Counted from the first letter of the stretch, positions 1 to 7,799 are shown. The stretch is DNA of 32,847 nucleotides from Puniceibacterium antarcticum (GCF_002760615.1 NZ_AWWI01000154.1:1-32847), one strand, 5' to 3'. The notes: generated by a model from the letters alone, not told the origin. Made by a program: numbers and translations.

Positions 1-392
1 TCGTCTGCCGAGGCACCATCCCGAACACGACCGGGGCCCCGCCCGTTCAGGGCTGAAACGAACCCTCTGGACGGTTTCCCGATCCGGCTCCATGCTGAAT
101 GTCCACGGCCCGCTCCTCTTGCCGGAAGTTCTGGCATGCCAGTTCATCTCGGGATCGAACCAACTTCTCATGACATTAACGCGCAACGCACTCCTGTCAG
201 TGGATCGTCAGAGTCCCGCAGCGATTCAGCTGACTGGTGCACCGCTTTCCAGACCAGAGGCTGAGAGCAAAGCGCCTCAGGTCAGAATTGAACCCGGATT
301 GACAGCTTCGCCCCTAGATTGAGTCTGAAAAGATGGGCGCGTTGTAAGTGGCAAATCGGAACCACACTAACCTACTGATAAGGAAATATATT
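1..392. other. No gene recognised at the left edge
   Basis: I see no convincing gene here. The only open frame of note (92-322, +) has no ribosome binding site and no recognisable composition or motif. The stretch may be a decayed gene or the far upstream region of the sensor kinase. Toward 360-392 the sequence becomes AT-richer, as expected for a promoter or leader, but I cannot assign -35/-10 boxes. Confidence 0.4.
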
Positions 393-482
393 ATGTTCAG
401 TTGGCGTGCTGAGGACGGACTTTTCATGCCGCATTGGTCCAGACACATTTTTCACGGTGAAAAAACATTCAAAGACATATGA
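393..482 (+). CDS. Possible 29-codon leader peptide upstream of the sensor kinase
   Basis: A short frame starts at ATG 393 with a good AAGGA ribosome binding site about 8 bases upstream. It encodes 29 residues (MFSWRAEDGL... ending KTFKDI) and stops at TGA 480-482. That stop overlaps an in-frame ATG of the kinase (479) in the ATGA arrangement typical of translational coupling. I do not recognise the peptide. It could be a real leader, chance coding in the 5' leader, or the remnant of a longer N-terminal frame. The better-looking kinase start lies 48 bases further on, which argues against obligatory coupling. Confidence 0.3.
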   Translation: MFSWRAEDGLFMPHWSRHIFHGEKTFKDI

Positions 483-526
483 AATTGGGTATTCTTTCGA
501 GGAATGCTTGTTGCAGAGGAGAGCAG

Positions 527-1888
527 GTGCCGGTCGAGCTAAGTTCAGAATCGCAATTCGACTACAAGGATGAGATCAACCGGCTTTATGAGCTGGAGTA
601 CGGCGACAGGCCGGAGCTGGTGTTGCGGTTGCTCGGTGTTCTGGGCGGGTCCGTGGCCCTGTATTTTTACACCGAATGGACCATGGCCCTGTTCTGGGGG
701 CTGGGGTTCGGGGCCACGCATCTTGCCTATTTCCTGTTTCTGAAGGGACGAATCCTGTCCGGACCCGGAAAGATCGGGAATAGTGACATGGTGTGGAGCG
801 GGATTCTGTTTCTGCTCGTGCTGATCAGCTATCTCTGGATGCCGACCTATCTGGTCGGCCAGAAAGACAAGGCGCTTGAGATCATCGGTGCTGCGTTGAT
901 CGGCAGCATTCTGGTGTTTCTGGTGCGGCGCAGCGACACGAGCCGTTTCATGGTCATCGGTGAGGTGTTCATTGTGGGGGGCTTCATCACCAGCCTGCTG
1001 CTGAGGCTGATGCCCGATCTGGAATATCCTTTGGGCAGGGCGGGGGTCCTTGTCGCTGGACTGTCGCTGGTGGGGTATTTCGCCCAGGCGCTTCGGGTGG
1101 CACGGCGCCAGCGGTTGGCGGCCGAAGAATCGGCGCGACGGTCGTCGCAAGCGCAGAAGATGGCCGCAGTCGGGCAGCTGGCCGGGGGCGTCGCGCATGA
1201 TTTCAACAACAAGCTGACGGCCATTCTGGGCAGTCTCGAACTGCTGCGCGAAATGCCGGATCCGGCAGAGCGCGAAGCCAATCTGGACACAGCGCAGATT
1301 GCCGCAACCGAGGCTGCGCGGACGGTCCGGCAGCTGATGGCCTATGCCCGCAGGGAACCGATGCGGCTGGAGGTGTTGGAATGTGGTGCGCTGCTGGATG
1401 ATATCCTGCGGCGCCCTGATGGGCTGATCACTGACATTATTCATGTTGAGCGGCGCCATGCCGGAGAGCCGTTGTATGTGCAGGCCGACCGCAAGCAGCT
1501 GACGATTGCGATCATCAATCTTGTGGTGAATTCCGTGGATGCGATGCCTGGCGGCGGCGAGCTGGTGATCGGTGTCCATGCGGTCCCACCGCGCGGGCCG
1601 GTATCGCTGGCGGACGGGACGTTTTTGATCGCAAGTTCGCATGTGGCCATCACCGTCGAGGATACGGGCGAGGGCATTGTGCCAAAGATACTGCCGCATG
1701 TGATTGAGCCGTTCTTCACCACAAAACCGGTGGGCAAGGGCACCGGTCTGGGGCTGTCCGTGGTTTTGGGAGTCGCGCGGGATCTGGGCGGTGGGCTTGG
1801 CATCAGTTCGGGTGCGAAAGGAACGAGGGTGGTGATCTATCTGCCGCGCAGCTTCCCCCAAAAGGAGTCACCTGTCAGCTGGATGTGA
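527..1888 (+). CDS. Membrane sensor histidine kinase (HisKA/HATPase)
   Basis: Predicted membrane-bound two-component sensor kinase of 453 residues. From the N-terminus: a short polar segment, about six hydrophobic membrane segments (roughly residues 30-190), a linker, then the dimerisation/phosphoacceptor domain. The H-box reads GGVAHDFNNKLT, with the phosphorylated His at about residue 224; HDFNN is typical of the large HisKA subgroup found in PAS-type kinases. The ATP-binding domain shows the N-box NLVVNSVDAMPGGG (around 331), the G1 box EDTGEGI, the F-box EPFFTTK and the G2 box GKGTGLGL (around 403). No receiver domain is fused and no response regulator is adjacent, so the partner is elsewhere. 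I chose GTG 527 because AGAGGAG lies just upstream; an in-frame ATG at 479 would add 16 residues. The integral membrane segments could themselves be the sensor. The signal is unknown. Confidence 0.85.
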   Translation: MPVELSSESQFDYKDEINRLYELEYGDRPELVLRLLGVLGGSVALYFYTEWTMALFWGLGFGATHLAYFLFLKGRILSGPGKIGNSDMVWSGILFLLVLISYLWMPTYLVGQKDKALEIIGAALIGSILVFLVRRSDTSRFMVIGEVFIVGGFITSLLLRLMPDLEYPLGRAGVLVAGLSLVGYFAQALRVARRQRLAAEESARRSSQAQKMAAVGQLAGGVAHDFNNKLTAILGSLELLREMPDPAEREANLDTAQIAATEAARTVRQLMAYARREPMRLEVLECGALLDDILRRPDGLITDIIHVERRHAGEPLYVQADRKQLTIAIINLVVNSVDAMPGGGELVIGVHAVPPRGPVSLADGTFLIASSHVAITVEDTGEGIVPKILPHVIEPFFTTKPVGKGTGLGLSVVLGVARDLGGGLGISSGAKGTRVVIYLPRSFPQKESPVSWM

Positions 1889-1922
1889 ACGCGGGCCAAT
1901 TCTCTTGTCGGCTGCCAAACAA

Positions 1923-1957
1923 AAGCCCTGCCGACGGTTACGCCGACAGGGCCTGTT
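1923..1957 (-). terminator. Rho-independent terminator of glyA
   Basis: On the minus strand an 11-bp stem (CCCTGTCGGCG / CGTCGGCAGGG, two G-U wobbles, loop TAAC) is followed by TTTTGTTT. The wobbles become mismatches on the plus strand, so the structure belongs to the minus-strand transcript. It lies about 140 bases past the glyA stop; the intervening DNA carries a copy of a dispersed palindromic repeat. Confidence 0.8.
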
Positions 1958-1997
1958 CACTGCGCATCAAGGCCTTGCGGCCTATGGCGCCCCGCCA

Positions 1998-2090
1998 TTT
2001 AACCTGAAACACACTTATCGCTTTTCGCGTTGGAGGCGCAGCCGACAGACAGCGCACAAGCGGTTCAAGTTTAAGACGGGACGCTTTAGT
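1998..2090. repeat. Degenerate copy of the AAAGCGT...ACGCTTT palindromic repeat
   Basis: Bases 2052-2089 match the right half of the element at 15597-15701: both share GCGnACAAGCGnTTCA, an A/T-rich stretch, and the terminal ACGCTTT. Only about nine of 38 positions differ. The left half (AACCTGAA, then CTTTTCGCG) is more decayed. The copy sits between the glyA stop codon and its terminator and would be transcribed in the glyA 3' untranslated region. Confidence 0.55.
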
Positions 2091-2092
2091 GC

Positions 2093-3388
2093 TCAGAGGT
2101 TCGGGTAGAGCGGGAAGCGGGCGCAAAGCTCGGCCACTTCGCCGCGGACCTTTTCCTCGACCGCGCCGTTGCCGTCTTCGCCATTTGCGGCAAGGCCATC
2201 GACGACCTCGTTGATCCAGTCGGCGATCTGGCGGAATTCAGCCTCACCAAAGCCACGGGTGGTACCGGCGGGTGAGCCGAGGCGGATGCCGCTGGTCACC
2301 GTCGGCTTTTCCTCGTCAAACGGCACGCCGTTCTTGTTGCAGGTGATGTGCGCGCGGCCCAGTGCCTTGTCCGTGGCATTGCCTTTGACGCCCTTGGGGC
2401 GCAGGTCAACCAGAACGATGTGGCTGTCGGTGCCGTGGGTCACGGTCTCTAGCCCGCCCTTGTGCAGCTGATCGGCCAGCGCCTGAGCATTGGCGATCAC
2501 CTGCTTGATATAGACCTTGAAATCGGGGCGCAGCGCCTCTCCGAACGCCACGGCTTTCCCCGCGATGACATGCATCAGCGGGCCACCCTGAATGCCCGGG
2601 AAGATGGCCGAGTTGAATTTCTTGGCCATCGCCTCGTCATTGGTGAGGATCATGCCGCCGCGCGGGCCGCGCAGGGTCTTGTGCGTGGTGGTGGTGGCCA
2701 CATGCACATGCGGGAAGGGGTCGGGATATTCGCCCGCCGCGATGAGGCCGGCAAAGTGCGCCACGTCCGCGAGCAGGTATGCGCCGACGGAATCGGCAAT
2801 CTCGCGGAATTTCGCAAAATCGATCTTGCGCGGGATGGCAGAGCCGCCGGCAATGATCATCGCCGGTTTGTGTTCAGCGGCGAGGGCGGCGATCTGGTCA
2901 TAGTCGATGTCCAGCGTGTCACGGCGCACGCCGTACTGGATGGCGTTGAACCATTTGCCCGACTGGTTCGGCGCGGCACCGTGGGTCAGGTGACCGCCCG
3001 CATCCAGCGACATGCCAAGGATGGTGTCGCCCGGTTTCAGCAGGGCCTGAAACACGCCCTGATTGGCCTGGCTGCCCGAATTCGGCTGGACGTTGGCAAA
3101 GCCACAGCCGAACAGCTGCTTTGCGCGGTCGATGGCGAGGTTTTCGGCCACATCGACGAACTGGCAGCCGCCATAGTAGCGGCGGCCCGGATAGCCTTCG
3201 GCATATTTGTTGGTCATGACCGACCCCTGCGCTTCCATCACGGCGGCAGAGACGATGTTTTCCGAGGCGATCAGCTCGATCTCGTCGCGCTGGCGGCCCA
3301 GTTCGTCACGCACGGATGCATAAAGTTCGGGATCGCGCTGGGCGAGGGAGTCGGTGAAAAAGCCGTTATCGCGGTGCGGGGCATTCAT
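2093..3388 (-). CDS. glyA: Serine hydroxymethyltransferase
   Basis: Cytosolic PLP enzyme that interconverts serine plus tetrahydrofolate with glycine plus 5,10-methylene-tetrahydrofolate, the main one-carbon source. The 431-residue product has the family landmarks: IELIASEN near residue 40, the tetrahydrofolate/PLP region [27 protein letters not shown], and the PLP-binding segment [14 protein letters not shown] with the Schiff-base lysine at about residue 237. Length is normal. Start ATG 3388 follows GGAGG with a 7-base spacer. It is transcribed alone, divergently from nadK. An imperfect palindrome TTTCC-N4-GGAAA lies about 45 bases upstream of the start and could be an operator. A strong terminator lies at 1923-1957. 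Confidence 0.97.
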   Translation of the reverse strand: MNAPHRDNGFFTDSLAQRDPELYASVRDELGRQRDEIELIASENIVSAAVMEAQGSVMTNKYAEGYPGRRYYGGCQFVDVAENLAIDRAKQLFGCGFANVQPNSGSQANQGVFQALLKPGDTILGMSLDAGGHLTHGAAPNQSGKWFNAIQYGVRRDTLDIDYDQIAALAAEHKPAMIIAGGSAIPRKIDFAKFREIADSVGAYLLADVAHFAGLIAAGEYPDPFPHVHVATTTTHKTLRGPRGGMILTNDEAMAKKFNSAIFPGIQGGPLMHVIAGKAVAFGEALRPDFKVYIKQVIANAQALADQLHKGGLETVTHGTDSHIVLVDLRPKGVKGNATDKALGRAHITCNKNGVPFDEEKPTVTSGIRLGSPAGTTRGFGEAEFRQIADWINEVVDGLAANGEDGNGAVEEKVRGEVAELCARFPLYPNL

Positions 3389-3425
3389 GGCAGGGCCTCC
3401 AATGTGATTTTGAGGTGTTTCTGAG

Positions 3426-3447
3426 AGCTTTCCTATCGGAAACTATG
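3426..3447 (-). promoter_or_regulatory. Palindrome and possible -10 region upstream of glyA
   Basis: The core TTTCC-TATC-GGAAA (3429-3442) is a perfect 5+5 inverted repeat. Read on the minus strand it is joined to CATAGTTTCC, a decamer also found 26 bases upstream of the minus-strand acyl-CoA ligase (18648-18657). CATAGT could serve as a -10 box, so a protein bound at the palindrome would block the promoter. The assignment is inferred from position and symmetry only. Confidence 0.3.
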
Positions 3448-3557
3448 GCTCAGGCAAAGTGTGTAAAGTCGTGCTGGAGTCTTAATACCGGCTGGACGCT
3501 GGCGCCGACAGGCAACATGTGGTTGTTTCGGAAACGAAAACTTTGTCGGGGAACATC

Positions 3558-4319
3558 ATGTCGCTACGAATAGCCTTTGCTGCGAGCACGGCACCGATGG
3601 CCCAGGCGGCGCGGGAATCGCTGACGCGGCAATATGGCGATCATGCCGAAGACGGCGCGGACGTGATCGTGGCGCTGGGCGGCGATGGTTTCATGCTGCA
3701 CACGTTGCACCGGACGCAAAAGCTGGGCCTGCCGGTCTATGGCATGAACCGCGGCACGGTCGGCTTTCTGATGAACGAATATTCCGATTACGGGCTGACA
3801 GAGCGGCTGGAGGCGGCGGAAGAAACGGTGATCAACCCGCTGTCGATGAATGCGGTGACGATGGACGGGACGGTGCACCGCGAACTAGCCATCAACGAGG
3901 TGTCGCTGCTGCGCGCCGGGCCACAGGCGGCGCGGTTGCGGATTTCGGTGGATGGACGGCTGCGGATGGCGGAACTGGTCTGCGACGGCGCGCTGGTGTC
4001 GACCCCGGCGGGATCGACCGCCTACAACTATTCCGCCCATGGGGCGATCCTGCCGATCGGATCGGATGTGCTGGCGCTGACGGCGATGTCGGCCTTTCGC
4101 CCACGGCGCTGGCGGGGTGCCCTGCTTCCCAACACCGCCGAGGTGCGGTTTGAGGTGCTGGATCCGGCCAAGCGCCCGGTGATGGCAGAGGCCGATGCCC
4201 GCTCAGTGCGCGATGTGGTGCAGGTGGACATCCGCTCGGAACCCAGCATCGAACACCGGGTGATGTTCGACCCCGGCCATGGGCTGGAAGAGCGGCTGTT
4301 GCAGGAACAGTTCGTCTGA
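3558..4319 (+). CDS. nadK: NAD kinase
   Basis: ATP-dependent phosphorylation of NAD to NADP in the cytosol. The 253-residue protein contains the diagnostic GGDG loop (ALGGDGFMLHT), the NRG motif (GMNRGTVGFLMNE) and the substrate-binding segment DGALVSTPAGSTAYNYSAHG. Length matches the compact bacterial form. I chose ATG 3558, preceded by CGGGGA, over an upstream in-frame GTG at 3519 because it gives the usual short N-terminus (MSLRIAFAAS) and a ribosome binding site. The gene is divergent from glyA, and a perfect 12-bp hairpin follows it at 4363-4398. Confidence 0.95.
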   Translation: MSLRIAFAASTAPMAQAARESLTRQYGDHAEDGADVIVALGGDGFMLHTLHRTQKLGLPVYGMNRGTVGFLMNEYSDYGLTERLEAAEETVINPLSMNAVTMDGTVHRELAINEVSLLRAGPQAARLRISVDGRLRMAELVCDGALVSTPAGSTAYNYSAHGAILPIGSDVLALTAMSAFRPRRWRGALLPNTAEVRFEVLDPAKRPVMAEADARSVRDVVQVDIRSEPSIEHRVMFDPGHGLEERLLQEQFV

Positions 4320-4346
4320 GCCTGAGGCCTTCAGGGGTCGCGATCA

Positions 4347-4365
4347 AAATTTTTCAGAAAAATTT
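4347..4365. repeat. A/T palindrome after nadK
   Basis: AAATTTTT-CAG-AAAAATTT, a perfect 8-bp inverted repeat with a 3-base loop, stands out in GC-rich DNA. It directly abuts and slightly overlaps the larger hairpin at 4363-4398. It may assist transcription termination or be a dispersed intergenic motif. Confidence 0.5.
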
Positions 4366-4398
4366 ACCCAAGAGTTTTCCTGAAACCTCTTGGGTAAA
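4363..4398 (+). terminator. Perfect 12-bp hairpin downstream of nadK
   Basis: TTTACCCAAGAG and CTCTTGGGTAAA form a perfect 12-bp stem around a 12-base loop. No clear T tract follows on the plus strand, so termination efficiency is uncertain. It marks the end of nadK and separates it from the DUF4396 gene, whose start (4459) is well clear of the hairpin. Confidence 0.5.
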
Positions 4399-4458
4399 TG
4401 TGCGGGCTTTGGAACAAGGGCCCGCCGCGCCGCGTTTTCCTGCGGAAGGGATATCTGG

Positions 4459-5160
4459 ATGGATATGTTACGCGCCTTTATCGACAGTCAGGATTTTCTC
4501 CTGCTGTGGTTCGCCCTGATGATCCCCTCGCTCATTTGGGTGATCTACGATCTGCGCGGCAGAAACGCCCATCTGATGAGCCTTATGAAAGTGGTCTGGG
4601 CCCTGACCGTACTTTATTCGGGGCCCATCGGTCTGCTGATCTATCGCTGGTCGGGTCGCAAGGAAATTGCCACCGACAGCCTGCCGCGCCGGGCCTTTCG
4701 GTCGGTCGCGCATTGTTATTCCGGCTGCGGACTTGGGGAGATTACCGGGGTGATCCTGACGGCGGGTCTGCTGTCGCTGGGCAATCTCTGGGTGTCGGTG
4801 GTCACGTTCCTGCTGGCCTATGTCTTTGGCTATGCGCTGACGGTCGGCCCGCTGATGCAGGACGGTGTGCCCCTGCGCAAAGCCCTGTGGGAGGCGTTTC
4901 TGGCCGAAACGCCGTCGATCACCGTGATGGAGGTGACGGCCATCGGGGTCAGCCTCTGGCTGGCGGGCAGCGCACATATGGGAGATATCCGGTTCTGGTC
5001 CGCGCTGATCGTGTCGCTGAGCTGCGGTCTGGTTGCGGCCTATCCCGTAAACCTGCTGCTGATCCATTTTGGCGTGAAAGAGGGTATGATGGACCCGCGC
5101 ATGACGGATCATGGCGGGCATGATCACAACGATCACCATGAGCATGCGCATCAGGCCTGA
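4459..5160 (+). CDS. DUF4396 membrane protein with His-rich tail
   Basis: Integral membrane protein of 233 residues with about six hydrophobic segments. The segment AHCYSGCGLGEITG matches the conserved HCxxGCxLG signature of the DUF4396 family, whose function is not established. The signature sits at the start of a membrane segment and could bind metal or a redox cofactor. The C-terminus is strikingly His-rich (seven His in DHGGHDHNDHHEHAHQA), which suggests metal binding on one side of the membrane. I chose ATG 4459, preceded by GGAAGGG, rather than an upstream in-frame start at 4390 that lies inside the preceding hairpin. The VOC-family gene follows 61 bases later on the same strand and could be cotranscribed. 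Confidence 0.75.
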   Translation: MDMLRAFIDSQDFLLLWFALMIPSLIWVIYDLRGRNAHLMSLMKVVWALTVLYSGPIGLLIYRWSGRKEIATDSLPRRAFRSVAHCYSGCGLGEITGVILTAGLLSLGNLWVSVVTFLLAYVFGYALTVGPLMQDGVPLRKALWEAFLAETPSITVMEVTAIGVSLWLAGSAHMGDIRFWSALIVSLSCGLVAAYPVNLLLIHFGVKEGMMDPRMTDHGGHDHNDHHEHAHQA

Positions 5161-5221
5161 CCCTCTGGCAGACCCTGCCGGGGCGCGCTAATCAGGGCAT
5201 GGACACAGGCTGGAGACTGGG

Positions 5222-5611
5222 ATGCTGAAGTTTCGCGGGCTGCATCATGTGGCGCTGATCTGTGCGGATTATCCGCGCAGCAAGGCGTTTTATACTGAAA
5301 CGCTGGGCCTGACGGTGATCGCTGAAACCTACCGCGCCGCGCGGGACAGCTGGAAGCTGGACCTTGCCGTGCCCGGCGGCGGCCAGATCGAGCTGTTCAG
5401 CTTTCCCGGCGCGCCTGAACGCCCCTCGCACCCCGAGGCGCAGGGTTTGCGGCATCTGGCGTTTGTAGTGCCCGATGTGGACGCGGCCAAGGCGGCGCTT
5501 GAGGCGCAGGGCGTGCCGGTTGAGCCGGTGCGGACCGACGCGCTGACCAGCAGGCGGTTCACGTTTTTTCAGGACCCCGACGGCCTGCCGCTGGAGCTTT
5601 ACGAGGGCTGA
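5222..5611 (+). CDS. VOC-superfamily (glyoxalase I-like) protein
   Basis: Small cytosolic protein of 129 residues with the paired beta-alpha-beta-beta-beta layout of vicinal-oxygen-chelate enzymes. Conserved features visible are GLHHVALICADYPRSKAFYTETLGL at the N-terminus, LRHLAFVVPDVDAAKAAL in the middle and DPDGLPLELYE at the end. Likely metal ligands are His9, the His of LRHLAF and the Glu of LELYE. It resembles the single-domain YaeR/GloA2 group, so a lactoylglutathione lyase-like or other isomerase activity is possible but the substrate cannot be read from sequence. GGAGA precedes the start. Its 3' end overlaps prpE on the opposite strand by 13 bases. Confidence 0.85.
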   Translation: MLKFRGLHHVALICADYPRSKAFYTETLGLTVIAETYRAARDSWKLDLAVPGGGQIELFSFPGAPERPSHPEAQGLRHLAFVVPDVDAAKAALEAQGVPVEPVRTDALTSRRFTFFQDPDGLPLELYEG

Positions 5612-7503
5612 CGCTCTTTGGCATAGCCCAGCGTTTGCAGCGTGCCCCGGATCTCGTCCAGAATGGCCGGATCGTCGATGGTTGCGGGCATTTTATAGGC
5701 CTCTCCGTCGGCGATCTGAACCATGGTGCGACGCAGGATCTTGCCCGAGCGTGTCTTGGGCAGGCGGTCCACCACGGCACAAAGCTTGAACGCTGCGACC
5801 GGGCCGATCTGGTCGCGCACCAGCTTGATGCATTCCCTTGTGATTTCGTCATGGGGGCGGTTCACGCCTTTGGTCAGGCAGACAAAGCCCATGGGCAGCT
5901 GGCCCTTGAGGTCATCCGCTACACCGATCACCGCGCATTCGGCCACGTCCGGATGGGCGGCAAGCACCTCTTCCATGCCGCCGGTGGACAGGCGGTGGCC
6001 CGCGACGTTGATCACGTCATCGGTGCGCGCCATGATCCAGAGGTAGCCATCCGCATCCTTCATCCCGGCATCGCCGGTTTCGTAATAGCCGGGGAAGTGA
6101 GAGAGGTAGGATTTGCGGAACCGGTCTTCGGCATTCCAGAGCGTCGGTAGGGTGCCGGGGGGCAGGGGCAGCTTGATCGCGATGGCGCCCAGGGTGCCGG
6201 GTGGGACCTCGTGCCCGCCTTCGTCGAGGATATGCACGTCATAGCCGGGCATCGCCACGGTGGGCGAGCCGATCTTGACTGGCAGCGCCTCGATCCCGAC
6301 CGGGTTTCCGGCGATGGTGTAACCGGTTTCGGTCTGCCACCAATGGTCATAGACGGGTTTGCCGGTCAGGTTCTGCATCCATTCGATGGTGTCGGGATCC
6401 GCCCGTTCACCCGCCAGATAGATCGCGCGCAGCCCGCTGATGTCATGCTGTTTGAGGAATACGCCCTTGGGATCGTCGCGTTTGACCGCGCGAAAGGCTG
6501 TGGGGGCGGTGAAGAAACTTTTGACGCCATGCTCGGCGATCACCCGCCAGAAGGTGCCCGCATCGGGGGTGCCGACTGGCTTGCCCTCGAACACCACGGA
6601 AGTGTTGCCGTGGATCAGCGGTCCGTAGCAGATGTAGGAATGCCCCACGACCCAGCCCACATCCGAGGCGGCCCAGAACACCTCGCCCGGGTTGACGTTG
6701 TAGACATTCTTCATGGTCCAGTTCAGCGCCACCAGATGGCCGCCGGTGGGGCGCACGACGCCCTTGGGCGCGCCGGTCGTGCCCGAGGTGTAGAGGATAT
6801 AGGCCGGGTGCGTGCCCTCGACCGGCAGGCATTCCGCCGGGGTCGCGCCGTTCTGAAAGGCATGCCAGTCGAAATCAACGCCGTCGCGCAGGTCAGCGAG
6901 GCCGTGTTCGCGCTGCAGAATCACGGTGAATTCGGGTTTGTGGCGGGATTGGTCAATGGCACCGTCAATCAGGGGCTTGTAGGGAATCACCCGCCCCGGT
7001 TCGATCCCGCAAGAGGCGGCAAGGATCGCCTTGGGTCGGGCATCGTCGATGCGTACGGCAAGTTCGTGCGCGGCAAAGCCACCAAAGACCACGGAATGGA
7101 TGGCACCGATCCGCGCGCAGGCCAGCATGGCGACAATCGCCTCGGGCACCATGGGCATGTAGATGATGACGCGGTCGCCCTTGTCGATGCCTTTGGCGCG
7201 CAAGGCCCCGGCGAGCGCGGCTGTCTGGCTTTGCAGCTGGGCATAGGTGGTTTTTGACTGGGTGCCGGTGATCGGGCTGTCATAGATCAGGGCGACCCGA
7301 TCGCCGTTGCCCGCGACCACATGGCGGTCGACCGCGTTCCAGCAGGTGTTGACCATGCCATCCGCATACCACTCAAAGAGGTCATTGCCCCGCTCGAACA
7401 GCGCCTTTGACGGCTTCTTGTCCCAGTCAATGGCTTCGGCCGCCTGCATCCAGAATGCCTCGGGGTCGTTCTGCCAGCTCTGATAGACGTCCTTGTAACC
7501 CAT
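5599..7503 (-). CDS. prpE: Propionyl-CoA synthetase
   Basis: AMP-forming ligase that activates propionate (and related short acids) to propionyl-CoA. The 634-residue protein has the N-terminal acyl-CoA synthetase cap (YQSWQNDPEAFW), the nucleotide-binding loop YTSGTTGAPKGVVRP, and the C-terminal PKTRSGKILRR with the catalytic, acylatable lysine at about 588. The N-terminal ALIYDSPITGT stretch is typical of PrpE rather than acetyl-CoA synthetase. Start ATG 7503 follows GGGAGGAG. A hairpin in the leader includes part of that ribosome binding site, and two exact TTTGCAAA boxes lie 130-180 bases upstream, suggesting control by an acyl-CoA-responsive ScfR/PccR-type regulator. maeB lies upstream on the same strand. 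Confidence 0.92.
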   Translation of the reverse strand: MGYKDVYQSWQNDPEAFWMQAAEAIDWDKKPSKALFERGNDLFEWYADGMVNTCWNAVDRHVVAGNGDRVALIYDSPITGTQSKTTYAQLQSQTAALAGALRAKGIDKGDRVIIYMPMVPEAIVAMLACARIGAIHSVVFGGFAAHELAVRIDDARPKAILAASCGIEPGRVIPYKPLIDGAIDQSRHKPEFTVILQREHGLADLRDGVDFDWHAFQNGATPAECLPVEGTHPAYILYTSGTTGAPKGVVRPTGGHLVALNWTMKNVYNVNPGEVFWAASDVGWVVGHSYICYGPLIHGNTSVVFEGKPVGTPDAGTFWRVIAEHGVKSFFTAPTAFRAVKRDDPKGVFLKQHDISGLRAIYLAGERADPDTIEWMQNLTGKPVYDHWWQTETGYTIAGNPVGIEALPVKIGSPTVAMPGYDVHILDEGGHEVPPGTLGAIAIKLPLPPGTLPTLWNAEDRFRKSYLSHFPGYYETGDAGMKDADGYLWIMARTDDVINVAGHRLSTGGMEEVLAAHPDVAECAVIGVADDLKGQLPMGFVCLTKGVNRPHDEITRECIKLVRDQIGPVAAFKLCAVVDRLPKTRSGKILRRTMVQIADGEAYKMPATIDDPAILDEIRGTLQTLGYAKERQPS

Positions 7504-7515
7504 GATCTGTCTCCT

Positions 7516-7544
7516 CCCGCTCCTGTAACAGGGTTACGAGCGGG
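7516..7544 (-). promoter_or_regulatory. Leader hairpin next to the prpE ribosome binding site
   Basis: CCCGCTC (7516-7522) pairs with GAGCGGG (7538-7544), and inside it GTAAC (7525-7529) pairs with GTTAC (7533-7537): 12 base pairs with a two-base bulge and a 3-base loop. On the minus-strand transcript the 3' arm contains the first bases of the GGGAGGAG ribosome binding site, so folding could limit prpE translation. It might instead be a DNA-level operator. Confidence 0.4.
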
Positions 7545-7598
7545 ACGGGTCTGGGGCAAGGCTGTTACCGGTCACAGGCGGGGTGAGGGGCGGGAAAA

Positions 7599-7694
7599 TT
7601 TGCATATTCACCGAGCCAGTTCTGCACTTATTTGCAAACCAGCCAATTCTATTCGGGTTCCCGGAGAATGTCGCGATTTTTGCAAATCCGCAAA
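7599..7694 (-). promoter_or_regulatory. TTTGCAAA boxes upstream of prpE (ScfR/PccR-like sites)
   Basis: Exact palindromic octamers TTTGCAAA occur at 7631-7638 and 7679-7686, 48 bases apart. Degenerate relatives are TTTGCATA at 7599-7606 and TCCGCAAA at 7687-7694, the latter directly abutting the second exact box. From memory, the short-chain fatty acyl-CoA regulators (ScfR family, e.g. PccR of Rhodobacter sphaeroides) recognise TTTGCAAA half-sites, normally as a closely spaced pair. The spacing here is not the canonical one, so the factor is an inference. Confidence 0.5.
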
Positions 7695-7740
7695 GCGCCG
7701 CCCCCGCCCTGGCAGCAGGTGAAACACAGGAGAGTCTCCC

Positions 7741-7770
7741 CAGGTTTCATCTGCCCTCAAATATCCCCGC
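7741..7770 (-). repeat. Dispersed GTATTTGRAAAGAGAAGAAG-type element (copy 1)
   Basis: On the minus strand this reads GGGGATATTTGAGGGCAG followed by ATGAAACC, a diverged member of the family also seen at 12072-12103, 18788-18820, 24846-24881 and 25038-25068. It lies in the maeB-prpE gap, just past the maeB stop. Unlike three of the other copies it lacks clearly complementary flanking arms. Confidence 0.45.
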
Positions 7771-7799
7771 CGGAGGCATAAATCTCTTCTGGCGCGGTC

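Noticed and set aside
92-322. Open frame of 76 codons at the left edge
   Set aside because: No ribosome binding site, no recognisable motif, and composition that looks random; not supported as a gene.
545-1861. Long minus-strand open frame opposite the sensor kinase
   Set aside because: It is the shadow of the kinase gene in GC-rich DNA; the plus frame has clear kinase motifs.
6211-7257. Long plus-strand frame inside prpE
   Set aside because: Antisense shadow; low-complexity Gly/His/Arg translation and no start signal. The same applies to plus frames within maeB, fadJ and the acyl-CoA dehydrogenase.
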